A stretch of 64,000 nucleotides of DNA from an uncultured Muribaculaceae bacterium (GTDB lineage Bacteria; Bacteroidota; Bacteroidia; Bacteroidales; Muribaculaceae): positions 1-64,000 of the forward strand of contig CALUIB010000004.1 in the NCBI GenBank assembly GCA_944320595.1. Reading direction: 5' to 3'. Below the pieces are notes generated by a model, which saw only the letters and a program-made list of their open reading frames with translations, did no database searches and had not been told where the DNA came from. The position numbers were made by a program, and so were the translations under genes. Positions 35,433 to 45,274 of the stretch are shown here, piece by piece. The first letter of the stretch is position 1. Every line of letters starts with the position of its first letter.

Positions 35433-38312
35433 TCAGTTAGCTTTGTTTACCGTTACGGTGGCTTGTTCAGTCCACATTGCTATGCCCGGAACGGTGACGG
35501 TGATGTTAACCGTTACCTTTGCAGGATAAATGCCGTTCCAGCCCGAGCCGTCGAACGAGAATACGCCCTTGCCGTCGATAGATGCAGCCCCACCGAGGTC
35601 GTCAACAAGCGAGAAGGTGTAATTAACAGTGCTTACACCATACTTGTTGCCGCTAACCACATTACCGTTGTTTACGATTTGCACGTTGCGGTCGGTGTCT
35701 TTAATGCTGATTGCGCTCTTCACGTCCACGTCGTTAACCACACCGTTCTGATACCTGGTAGTAAGCTTGCCGGTGTTGATGCTCAGGTCAAGCGGATTGA
35801 CAAATTCCACTGTGAACTCGTCGATGACTTTGTAGAACTCGCCGTTTGCCCTGTAGGAAACCAATTCCATCGGATATACGGTGGTCACGTCGGGATCGCC
35901 TATTTCGCCGTCGAAGTCAATTTCCTGAGTGTTGAACGGAGCATTGCTCAATTCGGCATCCTTGTAGATAAGACCTGCAGCCTTAGGATCGGCAAAGCGG
36001 AATGCATAGCTGTGATAAGCCGGGATGTTCCACTTGGCGAGGTCGGAACCTGCCTTGTAAATGGTGCTCAATACCGTAGCGAAGTTGTAACCAGCAGGAT
36101 TTTCGGTGGCGTATCCCACAATCTCATACTTGCCGCTGAACCAAGAGTTATGCTCGGGAGTTACGGCAGAATTGTCGGTTACAGTATATGGGATATAGAG
36201 TACCACGGTCGGATAAGAGTCGGCAACCTTCGGAGTGTAGGTGATAGTAATCTTGCCGTAGTGCTTGTACTGGCTGCCGGTAGATACGGGAACTTGCGGA
36301 TTGAATGCCACAGTTGCGAAGCTGGCGGTTCCAGTCGGGTCGGTAACCCAGTCGTTGAGCGAGAGTGTTACACCCGGAACTTGGTCTGCACCGTTTGGCA
36401 GCTTAGTTCCATTCACGCTCCAAACACCCACAACCTCAGGAGTACTGTTGAATGCCTCGGCGAATTGTGCGGCAGTCAAGTCGAGCACATCGTATATTTC
36501 ACTGTTGACCAGCGTGTAGTCAAACCTCTTGTAAGTATCGTTATATACGTCGGTATATTCGAGTTCGATAGGCTCGGCTGTAACCTCCAATTGCTTAACG
36601 TCGGTGTTGTCGATTCTAATCACTGCATAAGCCGTGGCCACTACGGTGTTGTTAACAAGGGCTTCAATCTTGATAACCGGGCGGCGGCCTATTGCCGATG
36701 CACCTTCGTTAACGGTGATTACGCCACCGTCAAGCGTGATGAAGTCGTCTTGCACGGTACCGGTAGCATCCTTGATGCCCGTCTTGCTGAATCGGTAGGT
36801 AACATCGAAACCTGCTTCCTCAACGGCCATGTCGAGAGCGGTTTCACGCAATTGTGCTACCTCGTTCAAATCAAGTTCAGAGCCGCGTACCACAACCAAG
36901 TCAACTGGAGTCTGGTCGCTGACAATTGTGTTGGCAGTAACTGTGAAGTCAAGCTCTTTGACAGGGTCTTCCGTCTTGTCGAAGATGGCAAAATATCTCA
37001 TGTCACCGGCGATGAGCGTTGCATTGTCGGAGATTACAGTGCGCCCGTTTTTGCCAACAGCCTTCAGTGCGAATATCAAGCCATCATTTTTCGGGTCGTA
37101 ACCTACGGGCAGCTCATTGACGTTGGCAACCACTGTAACTTCGCCATTGGCAGGCTTGGGCGTGCCTACTACTGAAAGCAGGTTATCCATGTCGCCATCG
37201 GCCCTTGTGGCAATACCCACCTTGCGGCCAACAAACGACCAGTCGGTAACATCCTTCGTGTCGGCATTGCTCGGGTTGAGACGGTAAACCATCTCGATGT
37301 TGTTACTTTCTACCAATACCTTGTTGTTGTGGAACAAGCGGTACTTGTAAACCACACCCATGCCGTCGAGCATATTGTCGGGTACGAATTGCAAGCCGGT
37401 GAGAGGTTCGGTGAGGCTAATGCGGACTATTCCCTTTTCACCTTCGCCACCCTTCACATTATAAAGGGTCAACACTTGGTTGTCGGTGTCATAAACGGCT
37501 GTGATTGTACCTTCGGGCTTCCACATCGGCACAGTCTCGTCCTTTTGCGGTTCAACCTTTATGCTGCCATCGTTGTTGCATACAACTTTATACCAGAAAC
37601 CGTCCTCGCCGGGGAAGTAATATACCATGTCGGCATCCAAGCCATCGGCACCGTCCTGGCCGTCTTGGCCATCCTGACCATCAGCGCCGTCCTGGCCATC
37701 TTGGCCTATAGCCTTGTTAGGTGTCTTAACGCCGTCAATCACCCAATAGCCGTCCTCGCTTATGGTGATTTCAGTGCCATCTTGTCCTGCAGGGCCGGTG
37801 GCCGAAATGCCGGTGTCCTCACCATTTATCCACCACGTGCCATTGACAATCTCGATGCTCGGTGTCACGCCGTCCTTACCGGGTGCACCATCCTGGCCAT
37901 CCTGGCCGTCTTGACCGTCTTGGCCATCAGCACCATCCTGGCCAGCGGCTCCGCGCGAAGGTTTGCCGGTATCAACGCCGTCGATGAACCAGTTGCCATT
38001 TTCACCGATTTCCACCACCGAACCCGGCTTTCCGTCCTGCCCGGCTGCACCGTCAAGGCCGTCCTTGCCGTTGGTGATATTGAAAACCGTTCCGTCAGCC
38101 ATAGTGATGGTGATACCATCGGCCGACGGCGTAACCGACTTGATTACGGCACCGTCCTTAATCTGCGCCTGCAAGTCGGCAAGTGTGCCTTCCACAGCTT
38201 CAACGCGCATCCTAAGATCAGAGTCGTCGTAGTCGTCACAAGCTACAAACGTCCCTGCGAATCCCAATGCGAGGAATCCGAACAGGGTTGCACTTAAAAA
38301 CTTTTTAATCAT
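35433..38312 (-). CDS. Surface lipoprotein with collagen-like repeats (DUF4988 / PL29 N-terminal type)
   Basis: 959 aa. The lipoprotein signal has lipobox GTFVAC, then DDYDDSDLRMRVEAVEGTLA, the DUF4988 coiled coil. Three blocks of collagen-like Gly-X-Y triplets follow (GKDGLDGAAGQDGKPG near 85; a run of GQD/GAD triplets near 115-150; another near 200-230). They alternate with short beta modules (GNWFIDGVDTGKPS, GTWWINGEDTG, GYWVIDGVKTP). The C-terminal 600 residues are Ig-like beta domains. It is probably a long outer-surface stalk or adhesin; some DUF4988 proteins carry polysaccharide lyase domains, which I do not see. Possible promoter control is discussed under the inverted repeat at 38397-38754. 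Confidence 0.85.
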   Translation of the reverse strand: MIKKFLSATLFGFLALGFAGTFVACDDYDDSDLRMRVEAVEGTLADLQAQIKDGAVIKSVTPSADGITITMADGTVFNITNGKDGLDGAAGQDGKPGSVVEIGENGNWFIDGVDTGKPSRGAAGQDGADGQDGQDGQDGQDGAPGKDGVTPSIEIVNGTWWINGEDTGISATGPAGQDGTEITISEDGYWVIDGVKTPNKAIGQDGQDGADGQDGQDGQDGADGLDADMVYYFPGEDGFWYKVVCNNDGSIKVEPQKDETVPMWKPEGTITAVYDTDNQVLTLYNVKGGEGEKGIVRISLTEPLTGLQFVPDNMLDGMGVVYKYRLFHNNKVLVESNNIEMVYRLNPSNADTKDVTDWSFVGRKVGIATRADGDMDNLLSVVGTPKPANGEVTVVANVNELPVGYDPKNDGLIFALKAVGKNGRTVISDNATLIAGDMRYFAIFDKTEDPVKELDFTVTANTIVSDQTPVDLVVVRGSELDLNEVAQLRETALDMAVEEAGFDVTYRFSKTGIKDATGTVQDDFITLDGGVITVNEGASAIGRRPVIKIEALVNNTVVATAYAVIRIDNTDVKQLEVTAEPIELEYTDVYNDTYKRFDYTLVNSEIYDVLDLTAAQFAEAFNSTPEVVGVWSVNGTKLPNGADQVPGVTLSLNDWVTDPTGTASFATVAFNPQVPVSTGSQYKHYGKITITYTPKVADSYPTVVLYIPYTVTDNSAVTPEHNSWFSGKYEIVGYATENPAGYNFATVLSTIYKAGSDLAKWNIPAYHSYAFRFADPKAAGLIYKDAELSNAPFNTQEIDFDGEIGDPDVTTVYPMELVSYRANGEFYKVIDEFTVEFVNPLDLSINTGKLTTRYQNGVVNDVDVKSAISIKDTDRNVQIVNNGNVVSGNKYGVSTVNYTFSLVDDLGGAASIDGKGVFSFDGSGWNGIYPAKVTVNITVTVPGIAMWTEQATVTVNKAN

Positions 38313-38396
38313 AATACCAAAAACTTTAAATATTAAAAATGAAAAGAATAGTATGTCTTTTTTTGCAATAATGAATTAATACTGGCCCCAAATTGT

Positions 38397-38754
38397 CCGT
38401 TACCTCGCAGGTAACGGCGCATCATTCAGCACTCGACAAGCGCACTATAAAATCATTACTTTGTATATCAAATGGTTATGTCTCATAAAATGTGGCTATC
38501 ACGCATTCATTGCGTTGCAATGATTTTACTGAAAAGCTCACTAAATGGCTCGTGGGTAACTTAAAATTCCTTAATAAGAAGACGGCTGTAATGGCTACAC
38601 AAGTATGCGCACGGGGCAAAGGCAGACAACGTAGCAAGAAGTTATTCCCCTTAAAACTCATGTTTTTACAAAAAAATCGCAATAATTTATGCAGTATTAA
38701 AAAAAACAGCTATATTTGCACCGAAAATATGCGCCGTTACCTGCGAGGTAACGG
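38397..38754. repeat. 358-bp segment bounded by perfect 26-bp inverted repeats (candidate invertible promoter)
   Basis: The left arm (38397-38422) reads CCGTTACCT, loop CGC, AGGTAACGG, then CGCAT. The right arm (38729-38754) is its exact reverse complement over all 26 bases. Each arm is also a 9-bp-stem hairpin by itself, but the loop (CGC versus GCG) and the five-base side extension fix the inverse orientation. The 306-bp interior has an outward-facing TATATTTG box 10 nt from the right arm. Surface-protein genes lie on both sides, divergently. Confidence 0.6.
38711..38718 (+). promoter_or_regulatory. -7 box TATATTTG inside the inverted-repeat segment
   Basis: TATATTTGC fits TAnnTTTG; TTTA at 38686-38689 is 21 nt upstream, one base off the -33 consensus. 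In the present orientation the transcript would run straight into the right-arm hairpin and stop after about 40 nt. Confidence 0.65.
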
Positions 38755-38763
38755 CGTTTTTTT
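38731..38763 (+). terminator. Right-arm hairpin followed by a T-run
   Basis: CGCCGTTACCT, loop GCG, AGGTAACGGCG, then TTTTTTT (38757-38763): a strong intrinsic terminator on the plus strand. The left arm lacks a T-run on either strand. Confidence 0.85.
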
Positions 38764-38830
38764 ATTTAATTAACACTCCGTTTCATGCAACTTAATACAC
38801 TGAAATCCCGCACACTTAACCGACAATAAC

Positions 38831-38838
38831 TAAATTTG
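38831..38838 (+). promoter_or_regulatory. -7 box TAAATTTG for the TonB receptor operon
   Basis: TAAATTTGC, 23 nt before the start codon at 38862 and downstream of the terminator, so the receptor has its own promoter. Confidence 0.6.
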
Positions 38839-38861
38839 CAATTCAAAAAACGAGAAGTTAA

Positions 38862-41009
38862 ATGAGTCTCGCAAGACGTATCTATTATACACTATGTGCC
38901 GTTATCCTCGCCATGCCATGGCAGGCAACTTGTGCCGAAGTGGCCGACTCGGCTGCCGTGATGGAAAAGGAGTTGCAAGAGGTGAACGTGGTGGGAAGGC
39001 GCAGTGACAGCCCAATAGCGGGCGGAATGTCGGGCAACTTGTCGCTCGACATAAGCAAACTTGGCGGGTTGCCGCGGTTCCTCGGCTCGACCGACATGGT
39101 ACGCGCACTACAACTGATGCCTGGTGTGCAGGCCGCGGGCGAGCTTAGCTCGGGCATATATATTCGCGGCGGAGACCCGGCGCACAACAGCATTCAGCTA
39201 AACGGTGCCACCATCTACAACGCCATGCACCTGATGGGGTTCTTCTCGCTATTCAACAGCGACCATTATACCCGCGCCACGCTGCACAAGTCGTATATCT
39301 CTCCCGAATATGGAGGGCGGCTGGCGAGCGTGCTTGCGGTGCAGTCGCGCGACAGCATTGCCCGGTGCACAGCCATACAGGGGTCGGTGGGGCTTATTTC
39401 ATCGCAAGCCACGCTGACACTGCCAACGGGCGACTTCGGCACGGTTTACCTGTCGGGGCGCACTTCATACCTGCGGCCTATGCTGAAGTTGCTGCAAGAT
39501 GATGACGGAATGGGCGTACTGTACGACTTCTCCGACCTCAACCTCACCTATGCCGTCCGCCCAATACAAGATGCCCACCTGCTGGTCAATGCCTACCTCG
39601 GCAACGACCGAGTGGATATAAATGAATACCAATACCAGATAGAAAGCAAGATTCGCTGGAACAACGGTGCGGCATCGACCCAGTGGCAGCAGTCGCTCCC
39701 CGGCGGTGGCAGGATAGATGCTACAGCACACTTTTCATGGTATCGCAACCGCATATCGCTCGACCAAAGCGACGTGAAGATGCAGTTCCCGTCGGAAATC
39801 CGCGACACCGGTGCAAAGCTGAAATACACCACACGCATATTCGGCCAGTCAACGCTACAGGCTGGCATCGACTACGTGTTCCACCACATAAGCCCGCAGG
39901 TTCCCGATGCCGTGGAGCTATTCGGCTCGCACAGGCACGTCGAGCAACAGCCCTACAAGACACACGAGATGGCAGTATATGCCGCCTGCCGCACCCCGTG
40001 GAACCGGCACATAATGACCGACGTGGGGCTGCGCTATAGTTGCCTGCTACACACTGGCGAGTTCACCGACCGCCGCCACGACGACCTCGGTGCCACCATT
40101 GCCGAGACTCACTATGCCGGAGGCGTTCACAAATACTACGGCACAGTGGAACCGCGCCTTGGACTGACGTGGATACCACGAGCCGACCAGCGCGTGAGGC
40201 TGTCATACGTGGCCACGGCGCAATACGTCAACCAGGTAATGACATCGGGCATAGGTTTCCCCTCCGACTACTGGGTGCCCGCCTCGCTCAACATCGAGCC
40301 GCAGCGTGGCCATGCCGTTACAGCAGGATACTTCCATACATTGCTGGGAGGCCAATATGAAGTGTCGGTCGAAGGGTATTACCGCCGAATGACCGGCCTG
40401 CTCGAATATGACGGCGAATTGTTTGACATGATTAACCGCCAGTATGATGCCGAGTCGGGGTTGATGACTGGCAATGGCGATGCCTATGGCGTGGAACTGA
40501 TGCTGCAAAAGAACAGTGGCCGCCTCACCGGCTGGGCCGCCTACACATTGGGGTGGAACAACCGTCGGTTCCCCCACATAGAACAGGGGCGGAGGTTCCC
40601 GGCAAAGTATGACCGCCGCCACGACTTCACCGTTGCCGCCAACTACCGCATCAACGACCGCTGGGATGTGGGTGCCACATTCGTGTATGCCACCGGGTGC
40701 GCATTCACCATGCCCGAGCGTTTCTACATAGTGGGCGAAAACCTAATAAACCAATACGGGCGGCATAACGGGGCGAGAATGCCGGCATACCACCGGCTCG
40801 ACCTCTCGGCAAACTGGTGGCTGCGCCGCACCCCCGGCAAGGAGAGCGGACTGAACTTCTCGATTTACAACGCTTACGCCCGCAACAACCCCACTTATAT
40901 GTACATAAAAATGGAGCCGAACGAGGAAAAGACAAAAATCTCGATACGCTCGCGCAGCGTGAGCCTTTACAACATTATCCCGTCGATAAGCTATTTCTTC
41001 AAATTCTGA
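38862..41009 (+). CDS. TonB-dependent receptor
   Basis: 715 aa outer-membrane transporter. The signal peptide ends near WQATCAEV. The plug domain has LQEVNVVGRR (near-TonB-box region), DMVRALQLMPGVQ, IYIRGGDPAHNSIQLNGATI and FNSDHYTRATLHKSYISPEY GGRLASVL. The barrel ends ISYFFKF, with the C-terminal Phe needed for BAM insertion. There is no N-terminal carboxypeptidase-like domain. It is paired with a DUF4249 lipoprotein gene 15 nt downstream, a common Bacteroidetes arrangement in which the lipoprotein is presumed to act at the receptor surface. Ligand unknown. Confidence 0.93.
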   Translation: MSLARRIYYTLCAVILAMPWQATCAEVADSAAVMEKELQEVNVVGRRSDSPIAGGMSGNLSLDISKLGGLPRFLGSTDMVRALQLMPGVQAAGELSSGIYIRGGDPAHNSIQLNGATIYNAMHLMGFFSLFNSDHYTRATLHKSYISPEYGGRLASVLAVQSRDSIARCTAIQGSVGLISSQATLTLPTGDFGTVYLSGRTSYLRPMLKLLQDDDGMGVLYDFSDLNLTYAVRPIQDAHLLVNAYLGNDRVDINEYQYQIESKIRWNNGAASTQWQQSLPGGGRIDATAHFSWYRNRISLDQSDVKMQFPSEIRDTGAKLKYTTRIFGQSTLQAGIDYVFHHISPQVPDAVELFGSHRHVEQQPYKTHEMAVYAACRTPWNRHIMTDVGLRYSCLLHTGEFTDRRHDDLGATIAETHYAGGVHKYYGTVEPRLGLTWIPRADQRVRLSYVATAQYVNQVMTSGIGFPSDYWVPASLNIEPQRGHAVTAGYFHTLLGGQYEVSVEGYYRRMTGLLEYDGELFDMINRQYDAESGLMTGNGDAYGVELMLQKNSGRLTGWAAYTLGWNNRRFPHIEQGRRFPAKYDRRHDFTVAANYRINDRWDVGATFVYATGCAFTMPERFYIVGENLINQYGRHNGARMPAYHRLDLSANWWLRRTPGKESGLNFSIYNAYARNNPTYMYIKMEPNEEKTKISIRSRSVSLYNIIPSISYFFKF

Positions 41010-41024
41010 CATATCACAAGCATT

Positions 41025-41897
41025 ATGCACAAATTCGCGATATTACCGGCAATATTACTGACGACCGCGCTGCTGTGCGGCTGCGACCCCAAGTGGAACA
41101 TCGACTACGACGTGCAGTCGCGCCAAGACATAGTGGTGGAGGGCTGGATAGAAAACGGAGGCTTTGCTCAGGTGATGCTAAGCCGCACCATAGGGCTTGA
41201 GGAGCAATTCGACAGCCTGTCGGTAATCGACTCGGCTATACGCTGGGCAAAAGTGACGGTGAGCGACGGCGAGCAGACCGAGGTGCTCACAGGCAGGCTC
41301 GACCGCGACCAGATACCGCCATTCATATACACTGGCAACACTATCCGTGGCCAGGTGGGCGGCACCTACACACTCACGGTGGAATACTCGGGGCGCACAC
41401 TCACCGCCACAACCACCATCCCGGCACCCGTGCCTATCGACGGCGTGACGGTGGAGCGGTGCGAGGACAGCGACACACTATACCGCGTGACGGCACGGTT
41501 CCGCGACACCGACCCAGGACGCAACTACTACAAGATTTTCAACCGCATACAGGGGCACGACTCGCGTTATTTCTCCTCGTTCCTCGGCACATTCGACGAC
41601 ACCACGCTCGGCAGCGACGGATGGGGCGAAGTGACGGTTTACCGCTCGTTCCGCCACACCAACCTCGACCACTACACCCCGTTCTTCTCGCACCGCGACA
41701 CTGTGACATTCAAGCTGGCGCAGATGCCGCGCGACGGGTTCATCTTTTGGTCTGACTACGAAAACGAAGTCATCAATGGCAAAAATCCCATCTTCCCCAG
41801 CACGGCCAACCTGCAAGGAAACATCGACGGCGGTTTCGGCGTGTGGTGCGGCTATGGCCAAACCTCATACACCGTCTCAATCCCCGACAGCATATAG
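41025..41897 (+). CDS. DUF4249 family lipoprotein
   Basis: 290 aa. The lipobox is LLCGC at residues 15-20. The mature start QDIVVEGWIENGGFAQVMLS and then AKVTVSDGEQTEVL is the DUF4249 opening; GGTYTLTVEYSGRTLTATTT and VTARFRDTDPGRNYYKI follow. DUF4249 proteins are nearly always encoded next to a TonB-dependent receptor, as here, and are predicted surface-exposed partners. Somewhat shorter than many members (about 350 aa). A 28-bp perfect palindrome lies 11 nt after the stop. Confidence 0.88.
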   Translation: MHKFAILPAILLTTALLCGCDPKWNIDYDVQSRQDIVVEGWIENGGFAQVMLSRTIGLEEQFDSLSVIDSAIRWAKVTVSDGEQTEVLTGRLDRDQIPPFIYTGNTIRGQVGGTYTLTVEYSGRTLTATTTIPAPVPIDGVTVERCEDSDTLYRVTARFRDTDPGRNYYKIFNRIQGHDSRYFSSFLGTFDDTTLGSDGWGEVTVYRSFRHTNLDHYTPFFSHRDTVTFKLAQMPRDGFIFWSDYENEVINGKNPIFPSTANLQGNIDGGFGVWCGYGQTSYTVSIPDSI

Positions 41898-41908
41898 CCA
41901 CACAAAAA

Positions 41909-41936
41909 GTAGAGACGCGATTAATCGCGTCTCTAC
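41909..41936. repeat. 28-bp perfect palindrome (TAGAGACG family)
   Basis: GTAGAGACGCGATT followed directly by its reverse complement AATCGCGTCTCTAC. It lies between two convergent genes. It shares the TAGAGACG/CGTCTCTA ends with the palindrome at 43386-43411 but has a different centre. Could form a bidirectional hairpin; no T-run. Confidence 0.85.
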
Positions 41937-41962
41937 AATTATTACAAATCAATTCGTTATAT

Positions 41963-43255
41963 TCAGAAGTAGCTCAAGTAGTCGCTATACTGGCGTTCGA
42001 GTTCTTCGTAGCTGTCGATAAGGTCGCCAAACGTAACATTATCGTCGAAATATTCGTCGAGGCTGTACTTCGACCCGTCGGCAAATGTGATTATAGGCTC
42101 GTTGTTCCAATATTCGTATGGCAAGTATTGACCTGTAGCCGGGTCGTAATACGTACCTGTCTCGCCTTCGTAATAAGCCTGAACGCCAAGTGTGGCCTGG
42201 ACTGCGGTCGAATTGGTGTAGTACAACTTGATGTCTATCTTGCTGTTGGCAAATTCAGCCTGTTCCTTGCAGCAAAGCTCTTCCTGCATATAGTCATACT
42301 TGTCCTCGATGTTGTTAAGCCCATCCACAAGTTCCTTGATATTCGCACACGATGCCGTGATATAGGCATCGTCCATGATGTTGACGCGCGAGCTTGCGCT
42401 GTTGAACAAGTTTTGCGGGTTATCCTCGTCCGACTGCGACGGGTCGGTCATGCGCTGACCGTTCACCTCGGCAATAGCCAAAATTATGTTTGTACCGTTC
42501 TTTTTGAGAGCCAAGTCGGCAGTAGCCTTCGACGAAGTTGCATTCACCGTGCAATTGAATACGTAGCCGCTTGCGTCCAAGTTGGCTTTCACAACAGCAC
42601 TCTTTGCGCTTGCGTCGAGCTGCGCGTCAACATTCACGGCGCACACCACTTGCCCATCAACGGTTATCGTAGCCTCGGCATATTCTGGCACTGCCAGTTC
42701 CTCGCCGACATCCGATGTACGCCAGAATATCACTTCCGACCCCGAAGTAGTAGCCGTTGCCACCACCGCACGGCCATCGTAGGTGGTAAAACGGAATTCG
42801 AGCTTGCTGTCCGACTCCTCTTTTGTCCACACGCCGTTATTATATGTGTAGATGCCATAATACTGCGCGGCGCGGTACAGGTCGGAACCGGCGCGAGTAA
42901 AGTCCATCATGCGGCCAAGATTGTTGTCGCCGCACACGTCGGCCATGCTGTTCATCATTCCCATTACCGAGCGGTAAGCGTTGCGTTCGATTTCAAGTCC
43001 GCCGTTGTCGGCAAAGTCGGTAAAGTCATTCAACGCCGTCAACACAGCCTCGTGGTCCGAGGGGGTGAACTGCATAAGCACGTCCGATGCTATGCTTTCA
43101 AACTTGGCCTTGTTCTCGGCAGGAGTAAGCACTTTGTCATCAGTTCCATCTCCACCGTCGTTTTCACCGGCAGGAGCATCGTCGCCACAAGCAGCCATGC
43201 ACACCGTCAATGCAACGGCCAGGCACGGCAAAAGATACTTCTTAAAGAATTTCAT
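41963..43255 (-). CDS. Lipoprotein of unknown function
   Basis: 430 aa from ATG 43255 (MKFFKKYLLPCLAVALTVCM); a longer in-frame start at 43288 adds 11 residues before the signal. The lipobox is CMAAC, followed by a low-complexity Gly/Asp linker (GDDAPAGENDGGDGTDD) as in surface-exposed Bacteroidetes lipoproteins. The mature part mixes helical (FESIASDVLMQFTPSDHEAV) and beta segments, with CCKEQ near 360 and a Tyr/Asp-rich C-terminus. No family recognised. Flanked on both sides by TAGAGACG-type palindromes. Confidence 0.82.
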   Translation of the reverse strand: MKFFKKYLLPCLAVALTVCMAACGDDAPAGENDGGDGTDDKVLTPAENKAKFESIASDVLMQFTPSDHEAVLTALNDFTDFADNGGLEIERNAYRSVMGMMNSMADVCGDNNLGRMMDFTRAGSDLYRAAQYYGIYTYNNGVWTKEESDSKLEFRFTTYDGRAVVATATTSGSEVIFWRTSDVGEELAVPEYAEATITVDGQVVCAVNVDAQLDASAKSAVVKANLDASGYVFNCTVNATSSKATADLALKKNGTNIILAIAEVNGQRMTDPSQSDEDNPQNLFNSASSRVNIMDDAYITASCANIKELVDGLNNIEDKYDYMQEELCCKEQAEFANSKIDIKLYYTNSTAVQATLGVQAYYEGETGTYYDPATGQYLPYEYWNNEPIITFADGSKYSLDEYFDDNVTFGDLIDSYEELERQYSDYLSYF

Positions 43256-43385
43256 TTCAATAAAAAATAGTTTTAGATTATAACTCAACTTTTTATATGG
43301 TCCTTATTGCCTTAATGATTACAAAATAACAACATTTTGCCCAAGCCGCCAAATTTTCCCTCGGCAAATCGCCAATACTCCCTTA

Positions 43386-43411
43386 TAGAGACGATGTGCA
43401 CATCGTCTCTA
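43386..43411. repeat. 26-bp perfect palindrome (TAGAGACG family)
   Basis: TAGAGACGATGTG followed by its reverse complement CACATCGTCTCTA, 30 nt past the mscL stop codon. Same ends and different centre from the palindrome at 41909-41936. Confidence 0.85.
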
Positions 43412-43440
43412 CCCTATTGCAACCTTGCGACTGACCGGGT

Positions 43441-43887
43441 TCACTGCTTGCGCTCGCGCAGCAGGTCGCGGATTTCGGCCAGCAACTTGGCCTCGGCACT
43501 CGGCTCTGGCGGTGCGGCTGGTTTTGCCACCTCGGCCTTGCGGCTTTGCGTGAGGCGCGTGAACAACTTCACGAACAGGAATATGCAGAATGCTATGATT
43601 ATGAAGTCGAATGTGCTCTGCAAGAACAGCCCGTACTGCATGGCCACCTCCTCGCGCACCACCGTGCCGTCGGCAGCCACCTGGGCAGGCGAAAGCACCC
43701 ATTGCAGCGACGTGAAGTCGATGCCGCCCACAAGCATACCCAGCAGCGGCATCACCACATTGTTCACGAGCGAGGTCACAATCTTGCCGAAAGCCCCGCC
43801 TATAATCACACCCACGGCCATGTCGAGCACATTGCCCCGCATGGCAAAAGCCTTAAAATCCTTCAAGAATTTACAATCCATTTTCAT
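43441..43887 (-). CDS. mscL: Large-conductance mechanosensitive channel MscL
   Basis: 148 aa from ATG 43887 ([20 protein letters not shown]); M17 of the longer frame (43881) is also possible. The signature [31 protein letters not shown] is followed by a second helix [17 protein letters not shown] and a C-terminal cytoplasmic bundle ([12 protein letters not shown]). It is a homopentameric inner-membrane channel that opens on osmotic downshock. Length and motifs are standard. A -7 box lies at 43927-43934. Confidence 0.95.
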   Translation of the reverse strand: MKMDCKFLKDFKAFAMRGNVLDMAVGVIIGGAFGKIVTSLVNNVVMPLLGMLVGGIDFTSLQWVLSPAQVAADGTVVREEVAMQYGLFLQSTFDFIIIAFCIFLFVKLFTRLTQSRKAEVAKPAAPPEPSAEAKLLAEIRDLLRERKQ

Positions 43888-43926
43888 CAAATATTCGTGC
43901 CAGAACCGGCAGTTAAAACCATAAAT

Positions 43927-43934
43927 CAAAATTA
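43927..43934 (-). promoter_or_regulatory. -7 box TAATTTTG for mscL
   Basis: Minus-strand TAATTTTG about 40 nt before the mscL start; no matching -33. Confidence 0.5.
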
Positions 43935-43990
43935 AGGAAATTTTTCCATTATTTCACTATGCGGCATGACTATTTTCCAAAAAAATATAT

Positions 43991-43998
43991 TACTTTTG
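43991..43998 (+). promoter_or_regulatory. -7 box TACTTTTG for gap
   Basis: TACTTTTGC fits TAnnTTTG; it implies a 5' leader of about 155 nt before the gap start codon at 44161. No -33 TTTG at the expected place. Confidence 0.65.
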
Positions 43999-44154
43999 CG
44001 GTGAATATAACGCAGGGTGTGCCGCACACATCTTTCAGTGCCGCACCAAGTTTACAGCAAGAAAGTAGGAAAAACGGCACAACTACCCTAACGGAACACA
44101 ACAGTAACCGCAGAAACTTGGAACGAAATATATTTTAACCAAACTAACTTATAA

Positions 44155-45171
<1,017 letters not shown>

Positions 45172-45202
45172 TCACATAAGCCCGAACTGAAATAACAACC
45201 GT

Positions 45203-45239
45203 GGCGGCGTTCCTAAAGCAGGAACGCCGCCCTTTTTTT
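45203..45239 (+). terminator. Terminator of gap
   Basis: GGCGGCGTTCCT (45203-45214) pairs perfectly with AGGAACGCCGCC (45220-45231) over a 5-nt loop, followed by a T7 run. Confidence 0.95.
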
Positions 45240-45274
45240 CATCCATCCCCCACGGCAACCGGCGCACACTCACA

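Noticed and set aside
35424-37175. 583-codon plus-strand open frame
   Set aside because: It lies antisense to the lipoprotein gene, which has a signal peptide, recognisable domains and a terminator; the plus frame has no family features.
37640-37950. Regularly repeated DNA that could suggest a CRISPR array
   Set aside because: The repeats are in-frame codons for Gly-Gln-Asp/Gly-Ala-Asp collagen-like triplets; no spacers and no cas genes.
38476-38773. Short open frames on both strands inside the inverted-repeat segment (38492-38773 plus, 38476-38682 minus)
   Set aside because: Neither has a plausible start context or motif; the plus frame reads through the promoter and terminator hairpin.
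41843-43270. 475-codon plus-strand open frame
   Set aside because: Antisense shadow of the lipoprotein gene 41963-43255; no start signals or motifs.
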